Positions 1 to 4,617 of a stretch of DNA of 5,962 nt are shown in pieces. Where the stretch lies: assembly GCA_014803815.1 (NCBI GenBank), contig JAAVAY010000094.1, positions 1 to 5,962 on the forward strand, read 5' to 3'. Origin of the DNA: Allobaculum sp. (GTDB lineage: Bacteria > Bacillota_I > Bacilli_A > Erysipelotrichales > Erysipelotrichaceae). Both the position numbers and the translations under genes were made by a program. Under the pieces are notes generated by a model, which had not been told where the DNA came from, made no database searches, and was given only the letters and a program-made list of their open reading frames with translations. Position 1 is the first letter of the stretch. Every line of letters starts with the position of its first letter.

Positions 1-111
1 ATCAAAAACGTAGCGAAGAAACTGAATCTCAGACCTCGGAAGAAACTCAATTTTTCTAACCCGAAAGATGAGTTCTTCAGACAAATCGCTAATTTTGCAC
101 TTGCCAGTTGA
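1..111 (+). CDS. IS30-family transposase, 3' end only (partial)
   Basis: The first reading frame is open from the window edge to a TGA at 109-111 and encodes 36 residues. It contains LNLRPRKKLNFSNPKDEFF, matching the C-terminal signature of IS30-family DDE transposases (LN-x-RPRK-x-L-x-F-x-x-P-x-x-x-F) that follows the last catalytic Glu. It ends in FALAS, an ending that I associate from memory with Bacteroidetes IS30 transposases. The catalytic core lies upstream of the window, so intactness cannot be judged. The stop falls only a few bases before the integrase remnant begins, as expected when the transposase gene runs almost to the IS terminus. Assignment rests on this motif alone. Confidence 0.68.
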   Translation: MKNVAKKLNLRPRKKLNFSNPKDEFFRQIANFALAS

Positions 112-120
112 ACCTGCGAC
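1..120 (+). mobile_element. Right end of an IS30-family insertion sequence (boundary approximate)
   Basis: The transposase tail ends at 111, and recognisable integrase sequence resumes at about 115-127 in the same frame after the stop. The IS terminus must therefore lie near 112-120. The terminal inverted repeat probably includes the GCACTTGCCAGTTGAACC stretch around 97-114, but the partner repeat is outside the window and the exact end cannot be fixed. Confidence 0.5.
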
Positions 121-375
121 CGATGCTTCCCACAACTGTCCTACCATTATCACGATGCTATCACAAGCTGGCTGGAGAAAGCCGGCATTGACAAGCCCGT
201 GACCTATCACACGAGCAGGCATACTTTCGCAACCCTCTGTCTTACTGCCGGAATAGATATCTATACGACGAGTCAGTTGCTCGGTCACACCACCATACGC
301 CATACACAGCGTTATGCCCGGATTATCAACAGTAAGAAAGATGATGCGGTGTCAATGTTGAATGACATATTCTGA
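115..375 (+). pseudogene. Tyrosine recombinase/integrase, C-terminal fragment severed by the IS
   Basis: This frame reads FPQLSYHYHDAITSWLEKAGI, then HTSRHTFATL, LLGHT and RYARI, ending at TGA 373-375. These are the last catalytic blocks of Bacteroidetes phage-type integrases: HxxR (His codon 208-210, Arg codon 217-219), the LGH histidine (codon 286-288) and the nucleophilic Tyr (codon 313-315). The first catalytic Arg, the Lys strand, and the core-binding and arm-binding domains are missing. There is no upstream start codon: the frame stops at 109-111 in the IS transposase tail. About 85 residues remain of a family normally near 400, so this piece cannot recombine DNA alone. The 5' part may lie beyond the IS, upstream of the window. 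In NBU1-like elements this gene catalyses site-specific integration and excision and sits next to the attachment site. Confidence 0.87.
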
Positions 376-387
376 GAGTTATAAAGA

Positions 388-494
388 AGTCAGTCAGTCG
401 CAGCGTATATATAATATGACTGAACCAAAATATTAAGATTTATCTATGATTTCATCAGTCGGTCAGTCAGTGTGTATATATAATGCGACCAACC
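388..494. repeat. Diverged direct repeat, two ~38-bp units at 69-bp spacing
   Basis: Unit 1 is 388-426 and unit 2 is 457-494. Both start with tandem AGTC/GTCAGTCAGTC steps, share GTATATATAAT and end in GAC(T/C)...AACC. About 30 of 39 aligned columns match by eye. Each unit is also bounded by a short inverted pair: AGTC(A)...(T)GACT in unit 1 and GGTC...GACC in unit 2, so the differing terminal base changes on both sides. The position just after an integrase gene fits recombinase arm-type or excisionase sites, but no function is shown by the sequence. Confidence 0.55.
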
Positions 495-585
495 ACTAAT
501 AGGATAACGAATTTTATCAATGCAAAAACATACAGGAATATACAATCATTACCGTAAAGAAACGAAAAATATTTCCCGAAAATGA

Positions 586-693
586 GCGGAGATCTAATCT
601 GCGCTTTATTCTCGCGCCACACAGTCCGCCCCTCACTTGGTACGGACTAAGCCCTTAGGTATCTATACCGCTTCCGTCCGGGGGCGTTTTTTT
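586..693 (+). promoter_or_regulatory. Structured non-coding stretch: run of hairpins, possible leader RNA or small RNA
   Basis: Several hairpins follow one another. One at 586-604 pairs GCG-AGAT with ATCT-CGC across one G-G mismatch. A second has AGTCCG (623-628) with CGGACT (643-648), a perfect 6-bp stem. A third has GGTA/TACC at 658-669, alternative to CTAA/TTAG at 647-658. The last is the terminator hairpin at 669-686 with its T run. No open reading frame fits and no tRNA-like fold was seen. It ends 20 bases before the ATG at 713, so it could be an attenuator-type leader of the next gene or a terminated small RNA. The rest of 376-712 shows only the direct repeat and A+T-rich sequence, with no good TAnnTTTG promoter found. 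Confidence 0.4.
669..693 (+). terminator. Rho-independent terminator upstream of the unknown gene
   Basis: CGCTTCC (669-675) pairs with GGGGGCG (680-686) around a GTCC tetraloop, giving seven pairs including two G-U. It is directly followed by seven Ts (687-693). It could end transcription from the integrase side or act as an attenuator before the gene starting at 713 or 867. Confidence 0.7.
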
Positions 694-712
694 ATAATTA
701 AAACATAAGAAC

Positions 713-866
713 ATGACCATAAAACAAGCTATAAAGAGTTTAGTCTCTTTTTTTTCATAGACTATGCCTTGACTACAGGGATAGTATCAAGCTGCCCTAT
801 GACTGTCTTTACTGGCTACTTAAAGAAGCTCATCGTGAATATCAGGCCAATGTACCAACCAGCAAG
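713..866 (+). other. Probable 5' part of the unknown gene, out of frame at a T8 run
   Basis: An ATG at 713 opens a frame reading MTIKQAIKSLVSFF, which hits TAG at 758-760 just after eight Ts (748-755). The frame of the gene annotated from 867 is open back to 744 and reads well as protein (HRLCLDYRDSIKLPYDCLYW, then a Lys/Glu-rich helix leading into 867), but it has no ATG, GTG or TTG start there. Removing one T joins the two into a single 263-residue frame, 713-1505. This means an inactivating frameshift, a slippage-controlled switch, or a sequencing or assembly error. The sequence cannot tell which. Confidence 0.6.
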
Positions 867-1505
867 ATGACATTGCGAGTATTCGCCCGTCAGTTTATTG
901 CTTCTCACAAACATGGTGAAAGTACATCATCAACAGGTAGAAATAACTATAACGAGGCATTGAGCATGGTGCATCTGCTCCTTACGGAGCGGCATGACCT
1001 CGTAGCATTATTCTTCGGCTCTCCCGAACTGAAGAATAGTGACATTGAAAGAATGATGAAATTGGTCTATACTGAGAGTCGAATTGAATCAAATGGAGAA
1101 ATTACTGTCCGTAATCCACTCAGCTGCACGCTCGGAGAAAAGGACTGGCCTGTGATAATGGAGTGTGTCAACAAGACACAACTGTTCAAGAGAGATGTCA
1201 CAGAGGAAGAAATCAAGAATCTGCTTTTAGGAACGCTTAAAGAGCCTTTGATCGCTAATAATCTTAAAGGTATCTGCTATCTGTTTGATGCTCTCAGTGT
1301 TGGCACATTCATAACCAGTCAATGGCAGACACCTCTTGCAAAAAGCGAGTCCATCAAGTCTGGAAAGAGTGATAAGTTTGTGACAACTACCAATCTCAGC
1401 ACCACACTTTCCCGCCTCAAAAGTAAGAATCCGATGCCGTTTCAGACGGATATAAATCTATTGGTTGATTATCTCACCGATAAAACTAACTCAAAAACGC
1501 AATAA
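867..1505 (+). CDS. Unrecognised element protein, 212 aa (probably N-terminally truncated by a frameshift)
   Basis: I do not recognise this family. The protein looks soluble and mainly helical, with no signal peptide, membrane segment, HTH_17 motif or nucleotide-binding motif visible. The C-terminal ~40 residues are Ser/Thr/Lys-rich. The ATG at 867 has no clear Shine-Dalgarno and lies inside what reads as continuous coding sequence, so it is probably not the original start. The native start is more likely the ATG at 713, across a T8 run that is one base out of frame. The gene sits between the integrase and the excisionase operon, where mobilizable Bacteroides elements often carry uncharacterised reading frames, and on the same strand. 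A 13-bp stem followed by Ts (1515-1557) lies just after its stop, so it probably forms its own transcription unit. A role in excision or integration control is only a guess from position. Confidence 0.7.
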   Translation: MTLRVFARQFIASHKHGESTSSTGRNNYNEALSMVHLLLTERHDLVALFFGSPELKNSDIERMMKLVYTESRIESNGEITVRNPLSCTLGEKDWPVIMECVNKTQLFKRDVTEEEIKNLLLGTLKEPLIANNLKGICYLFDALSVGTFITSQWQTPLAKSESIKSGKSDKFVTTTNLSTTLSRLKSKNPMPFQTDINLLVDYLTDKTNSKTQ

Positions 1506-1514
1506 TCTGGTTCT

Positions 1515-1557
1515 AAGTGTGATAGTTTTGTGATAGCACTCAACTATCACACTTTTT
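1515..1557 (+). terminator. Perfect 13-bp inverted repeat: terminator and/or operator before the xis operon
   Basis: AAGTGTGATAGTT (1515-1527) pairs exactly with AACTATCACACTT (1542-1554) around a 14-base loop, and a five-T run (1553-1557) closes it. It fits a terminator for the gene ending at 1505. The loop holds a second copy of TGTGATAG (1529-1536), 11 bp from the first (1518-1525), with the inverse CTATCACA at 1544-1551. Three half-sites immediately upstream of a promoter also suggest a protein-binding operator. Confidence 0.65.
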
Positions 1558-1560
1558 ATG

Positions 1561-1591
1561 TTGATTCCTTTCATTTTCGGCTGTTACTTTG
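1561..1591 (+). promoter_or_regulatory. Bacteroidetes-type promoter of the excisionase-primase operon
   Basis: TTACTTTG at 1584-1591 matches the Bacteroides -7 consensus TAnnTTTG at all but one position and is followed by CA, as is common. TTGA at 1561-1564 is an acceptable -33 element with a spacing of about 20 bp. Transcription would start near 1598, leaving a leader of roughly 30 bases before the ATG at 1631. The inverted repeat at 1515-1554 lies directly upstream. Confidence 0.6.
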
Positions 1592-1630
1592 CAGTCGAAA
1601 ATTTTCATAAATGGAGGTCATGAACTCCCA

Positions 1631-2026
1631 ATGTCGAACAATAAAATATCGGACACAATGAGTGATCATAAACAGGAGGAAAAGGAAAAAAGCTGGGGCG
1701 AAAGATGCTCCTACAAGCTCGATATGGTGCTGTCACGGCTCGACAGGATAGTGTCTATGCTGTTCCATACAAAAGCCGTGTTGACCACCGAAGAAGCGGC
1801 GATGTATCTCGGAATTACAACCGGACATCTGTACCGGATGGTAAGAAAGTTCAATATTCCGCACACTCGGCCGACCAACGGCAAGATATATTTCAGAAAG
1901 GAAGAGCTTGACCGATGGATAGCGTCAAGAACCGAGGTCTCGGAAACATTAGAGACATCAGATACCGGGTCTGCCGGCGATGAGAAGGACGCTGAAGCAC
2001 CGATGACAGACATGTATATAAACTAA
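1631..2026 (+). CDS. HTH_17 (MerR-like) excisionase-type DNA-binding protein, first of two
   Basis: This is a 131-residue protein counted from ATG 1631. Residues ~50-97 form a helix-turn-helix of the excisionase/HTH_17 kind: LTTEEAAMYLGITTGHLYRM is the two-helix unit, followed by a wing (NGKIYFRKEELDRWI). An amphipathic helix (YKLDMVLSRLDRIVSML) precedes it and may dimerise. The tail is acidic and probably disordered. Such proteins bind and bend DNA near attachment sites to favour excision and may also regulate their own operon. The frame is open back to a TTG at 1589, but that codon overlaps the -7 promoter element. ATG 1631 has GGAGG (1613-1617) upstream, at a long 13-base spacing; ATG 1658 is the alternative. 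It is 14 bases from the next gene, a paralogue. Confidence 0.83.
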   Translation: MSNNKISDTMSDHKQEEKEKSWGERCSYKLDMVLSRLDRIVSMLFHTKAVLTTEEAAMYLGITTGHLYRMVRKFNIPHTRPTNGKIYFRKEELDRWIASRTEVSETLETSDTGSAGDEKDAEAPMTDMYIN

Positions 2027-2040
2027 AACCAGGAAACATT

Positions 2041-2490
2041 ATGGCATCAGAGTTTATAGAAACAATGCAGAAATTGGAGGAGACAGCACGGCTCCTTTCC
2101 AAGATGGGGCCGGTGTCTCTTGATGAAGCCGTGTCCCAGATCAGGACAATCAGTGACTTTATAAACCGCTATGGTGATATGGGTCCGATACTCGAACACC
2201 TCAAGGAAATAGAATCAAAATTCTTCATGCTGAAGGAGATGATGACACTGGACGAGGCCGCCGAATATCTGGGCGCGTCAAAAAGTCTGCTGTACAAGAT
2301 GACAGCAAGTCGAGGTATCACACACTACAAACCTAACGGCAGGGTCGTATACATTGACAGAAAGGATCTCGACGAACTGCTCCGTACCAATCCTGTATAT
2401 TCAAAAAAAGCATTGGAGCGTCAGGCTATAGCTGCTACCATGGAGCAGAATCCGGATAAAACAAAGAGAAAGAAAGGAGCTGCAAAATGA
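2041..2490 (+). CDS. HTH_17 (MerR-like) excisionase-type DNA-binding protein, second of two
   Basis: This 149-residue protein starts at an ATG preceded by AGGAAA at normal spacing. Residues 1-66 are helical and charged, with coiled-coil-like stretches (ILEHLKEIESKFFMLKEMM). Residues ~68-116 carry the HTH_17 domain: MTLDEAAEYLGASKSLLYKM, then a wing with KPNGRVVYIDRKDLDELL. The tail is basic (KRKKGAAK at 142-149) and may add non-specific DNA contacts. The domain layout parallels the preceding gene (helix, HTH, wing, variable tail), so the two are old duplicates, as with orf2 and orf2x of NBU1. The stop overlaps the next start as ATGA (2487-2490), which implies translational coupling. It probably acts as an excision factor and/or operon regulator. 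I infer the role from the family and its neighbours. Confidence 0.85.
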   Translation: MASEFIETMQKLEETARLLSKMGPVSLDEAVSQIRTISDFINRYGDMGPILEHLKEIESKFFMLKEMMTLDEAAEYLGASKSLLYKMTASRGITHYKPNGRVVYIDRKDLDELLRTNPVYSKKALERQAIAATMEQNPDKTKRKKGAAK

Positions 2491-3587
2491 AAGAGAGTAA
2501 AATTCCATTCGACCGTGTTATGAAGCCGGAACGAGAGCTTACGCAGGAAGAAAAGGACACACAGGAGAAGTTCAGACGTTTTCTTGAACATATCCGGGTA
2601 AAAGCAACAGACCACTTCGTATATCCCCCGGAGATACTGACGGTAGATGAGATAACGATTGCCACAGTTGGCAATTTCAGCGCATCGGTCGGAAAACCTA
2701 AATCCCGTAAGACGTTCAATGTTTGCGCCATAGTAGCAGCGTTACTGTCCGGCAAGAAAGTATTGAACTACAAGGCAAAACTTCCTCAAGGCAAAACAAA
2801 GGTCCTGTACGTCGATACCGAACAGAGCCGTGTTCATTGTCATAAGGTGCTTGACCGCATATTGCGTCTTGCGAATCTGCCCACAGACAATGATAACTCG
2901 CAGCTTGACTTCCTGATGCTCCGTGAGTTCACACCGGTTGAGCGGAGAAATATCATTGATATGGCGCTTGAGGATGAGCCGTCAATCGGTTTTGTTGTGA
3001 TAGACGGTGTGAGAGACCTTATAAGCGATATAAATTCCCCGGGAGAATCTGTCAACATAATCAATGACCTCATGCGGTGGACAAATGTATACAACATACA
3101 TATTCACACTGTCCTCCATCTCAACAAGTCCGACGATAACACTAGAGGCCACATCGGAACCGAACTGAACAACAAGGCCGAGACTGTATTGAAAGTTGTA
3201 AAGAATACATTGTCCCCCAGTATCAGCGAGGTGCTTCCGATGATTACGAGAGAGCGTGAGTTTGACAGCTTCGCTTTCAGGATCAATGCAGACGGACTTC
3301 CCGAAAAGGTCGATGATTATGTGAACGAGGAAGAAAACGTGACTCTTGAATCAATCACAGTTTCCATGCATGGGAAAGCATTGTCAGCCGTATTCTCTGA
3401 AAACAAGACATTGGCATATGGCGAGCTTATAGACTCTCTGAAGCAGGAATACGGTATAATCGGATTCAAGAGGGCCAGGACAAGTTTTGTCGGACTGGTC
3501 AAATTGCTCACCAATGTCGGAGTGATTGTCAAGGAAGGCAAGAGATACCGATACCAGCCTGACAATATTAACCATATAAAGGACTGA
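2487..3587 (+). CDS. RecA/RepA-like (AAA_25-type) P-loop ATPase of a mobilizable element
   Basis: This 366-residue protein has a RecA-fold ATPase core at about residues 55-240. The Walker A is GKPKSRKT (69-76), with Arg where the second Gly of the textbook motif sits, as in some RepA-like helicases that use G-x-PK-x-x-KT/S. VLYVDTEQS (107-114) is the next strand, FVVIDG (169-174) is Walker B, and HTVLHLNK (207-214) with following GHIG fits the sensor and DNA-contacting region. Residues ~296-360 (ALSAVFSENKTLAYGELIDSL and onward) look like a winged helix. The family resembles RSF1010-type RepA hexameric helicases. With the primase three bases downstream it probably unwinds DNA for replication of the excised circle. 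The start overlaps the previous stop by four bases, so the ATG is secure. Helicase activity is inferred, not visible. Confidence 0.83.
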   Translation: MKESKIPFDRVMKPERELTQEEKDTQEKFRRFLEHIRVKATDHFVYPPEILTVDEITIATVGNFSASVGKPKSRKTFNVCAIVAALLSGKKVLNYKAKLPQGKTKVLYVDTEQSRVHCHKVLDRILRLANLPTDNDNSQLDFLMLREFTPVERRNIIDMALEDEPSIGFVVIDGVRDLISDINSPGESVNIINDLMRWTNVYNIHIHTVLHLNKSDDNTRGHIGTELNNKAETVLKVVKNTLSPSISEVLPMITREREFDSFAFRINADGLPEKVDDYVNEEENVTLESITVSMHGKALSAVFSENKTLAYGELIDSLKQEYGIIGFKRARTSFVGLVKLLTNVGVIVKEGKRYRYQPDNINHIKD

Positions 3588-3590
3588 ACC

Positions 3591-4478
3591 ATGAAATACG
3601 ACTTTGCGGAAATCAAGGCGATACCCATAATGGTATTTCTTGAGCGACTTGGTGTGCGTCCCGTCAGAAACTATACCGATTATGCCCTCTACCATGCTCC
3701 TTATCGGAAAGACATACACCCATCCTTCAAGGTAAGTAAGAAAAAGAACCGATGGTATGACCTTGCTACTATGGAAAGCGGTGACATAATCGACCTTGGA
3801 AAATTAATATATGGCACTACTGACATTATTACGGTGATAGAACGTATGCATGTCCATGACGGCAGGTTGACAGTCCGTGACCATACCCGGAAGGAGAAAA
3901 TCAAGGAAGATCCGTTCGCGCCGTTTATGGATGTCAAAGCACTTCCACTTGCCGCAAGACCGTTGCTATCCTATCTGACAAGCCGTGCTATCGATGTTGA
4001 GATTGCCGTGCGCTATTGCGTGGAAATCCATTACAGACTTGGGCCTCGAGAGTATTATGCATTAGGATTCGAGAATGTACGTCATGGATTTGAAGCGAGA
4101 AATCCCTCTTTCAAAGGGTGTATCGGTCCGAAAGACATATCACTAATACGTCAGCATGAGGCAAACAATGACATCACAATCTTTGAAGGCTTCATGGATT
4201 TTCTCTCTTATCTGACCCTTAGTAAGCGAGGCGATCTGCTCGGAATATCCGAAACTATGGATTTCCTGGTTCTCAACTCCGTCAGCAACCTACGCCGGGC
4301 CATGTCGTGGTTGGAGCATTACCAGACAGTCACCTGCTGTCTTGACAACGATGATGCCGGACGTAAAGCCGTTGATACTCTTGGAGAAGCCCGGGACGGT
4401 ATCTTCGATGTCTCAGGGGTGTATGCCGGCTACAAAGATCTGAACGACTTTTTGAGGAAGAAGCCGTATTGCCCGTAA
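3591..4478 (+). CDS. Toprim-domain DNA primase (CHC2-like N-terminus without zinc ligands), PrmN1-like
   Basis: This 295-residue protein starts three bases after the ATPase stop, with AAAGGA about eight bases upstream of the ATG. Residues ~30-75 match the zf-CHC2 region of DnaG-type primases in outline (HPSFKVSKKKNRWYDL, then SGDIIDLG) but contain no cysteines, so zinc binding is lost, as I recall for this Bacteroidetes family. Residues ~194-290 form a Toprim domain: TIFEGFMDFLSYL carries the catalytic Glu199, CCLDNDDAGRKA holds the Asp cluster D252/D254/D255, and YKDLNDFL (281-288) closes it. It probably makes primers for lagging or complementary-strand synthesis of the excised or transferred element, together with the ATPase. 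It is the last gene of the operon; in NBU1 the mobilization gene would follow, but here a 139-bp regulatory gap does. Confidence 0.87.
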   Translation: MKYDFAEIKAIPIMVFLERLGVRPVRNYTDYALYHAPYRKDIHPSFKVSKKKNRWYDLATMESGDIIDLGKLIYGTTDIITVIERMHVHDGRLTVRDHTRKEKIKEDPFAPFMDVKALPLAARPLLSYLTSRAIDVEIAVRYCVEIHYRLGPREYYALGFENVRHGFEARNPSFKGCIGPKDISLIRQHEANNDITIFEGFMDFLSYLTLSKRGDLLGISETMDFLVLNSVSNLRRAMSWLEHYQTVTCCLDNDDAGRKAVDTLGEARDGIFDVSGVYAGYKDLNDFLRKKPYCP

Positions 4479-4498
4479 GTAAAGTCGGCGAACATCAT

Positions 4499-4540
4499 CT
4501 ATTTCCTAAAACTGTCACATGTGACAATTTTAGGAAATAG
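4499..4540. repeat. 42-bp near-perfect palindrome, upstream copy of a matched pair
   Basis: Arms CTATTTCCTAAAA (4499-4511) and TTTTAGGAAATAG (4528-4540) are exact reverse complements. The centre TGTCACATGTGACA (4513-4526) is itself a perfect palindrome, and only the C4512/A4527 pair mismatches. The 30-bp core (4505-4534) reads CCTAAAA-N-TGTCA-CATG-TGACA-N-TTTTAGG. It lies after the primase stop (terminator role possible) and ends about 10 bases before the -33 element of the next promoter, so an operator role is also likely. Confidence 0.8.
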
Positions 4541-4543
4541 AAT

Positions 4544-4574
4544 TTTGCCATTTGAGAAAAAACAACTAATTTTG
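4544..4574 (+). promoter_or_regulatory. Near-consensus Bacteroidetes promoter of the AAA_14 ATPase gene
   Basis: TTTG at 4544-4547 and TAATTTTG at 4567-4574 match the Bacteroides -33 (TTTG) and -7 (TAnnTTTG) consensus exactly, with 19 bp between them. The predicted start of transcription is near 4580, at the first base of the second palindrome. The promoter sits exactly between the two palindromes. Confidence 0.75.
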
Positions 4575-4579
4575 TACTC

Positions 4580-4609
4580 CCTAAAAGTGGCACAAATGCC
4601 ATTTTTAGG
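4580..4609. repeat. 30-bp palindrome, downstream copy of the pair, at the transcription start
   Basis: The structure is CCTAAAA-G-TGGCA-CAAA-TGCCA-T-TTTTAGG. It has the same arm lengths and 4-base centre as 4505-4534, and the third inner pair is changed from T/A to G/C on both sides, so symmetry is kept. Its right arm supplies AGGA (4607-4610), the Shine-Dalgarno of the next gene, seven bases from the ATG at 4618. If transcribed, it forms a hairpin at the very 5' end of the mRNA. Confidence 0.8.
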
Positions 4610-4617
4610 AAATAGAC

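Larger units (their letters stand above)
115..4478 (+). mobile_element. Core of an NBU1/Tn4555-like integrative mobilizable element (partial)
   Basis: The order integrase, unknown protein, two HTH_17 excisionase-like proteins, RepA-like ATPase and Toprim primase, all on one strand, resembles the excision/replication region of Bacteroides mobilizable units (NBU1: intN1, orf2, orf2x, orf3, prmN1, mobN1). Neither attachment site nor a relaxase gene or oriT is recognised here, so the ends are not defined. The left limit given is the integrase remnant and the right limit is the end of the primase gene. The AAA_14 gene downstream may be element cargo or a neighbouring insertion. Confidence 0.6.

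Noticed and set aside
388..494. CRISPR-like array
   Set aside because: There are only two diverged units, no uniform repeat/spacer pattern and no cas genes.
586..669. tRNA or tRNA-derived attachment site
   Set aside because: Hairpins are present, but no cloverleaf, T-loop (GTTCRA) or CCA end could be found.
1589..1630. TTG 1589 as the start of the first excisionase gene
   Set aside because: The TTG overlaps the -7 promoter element (1584-1591), so it would lie upstream of the expected transcription start. ATG 1631 with GGAGG upstream is preferred.
1705..1911. Plus-strand 68-residue frame inside the first excisionase gene
   Set aside because: It overlaps the HTH_17 coding sequence in another frame and shows no protein-like motif.
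3384..3719. Minus-strand 111-residue frame
   Set aside because: It lies opposite the junction of the ATPase and primase genes, both strongly supported by motifs. It has no recognisable domain and is explained as a shadow frame.
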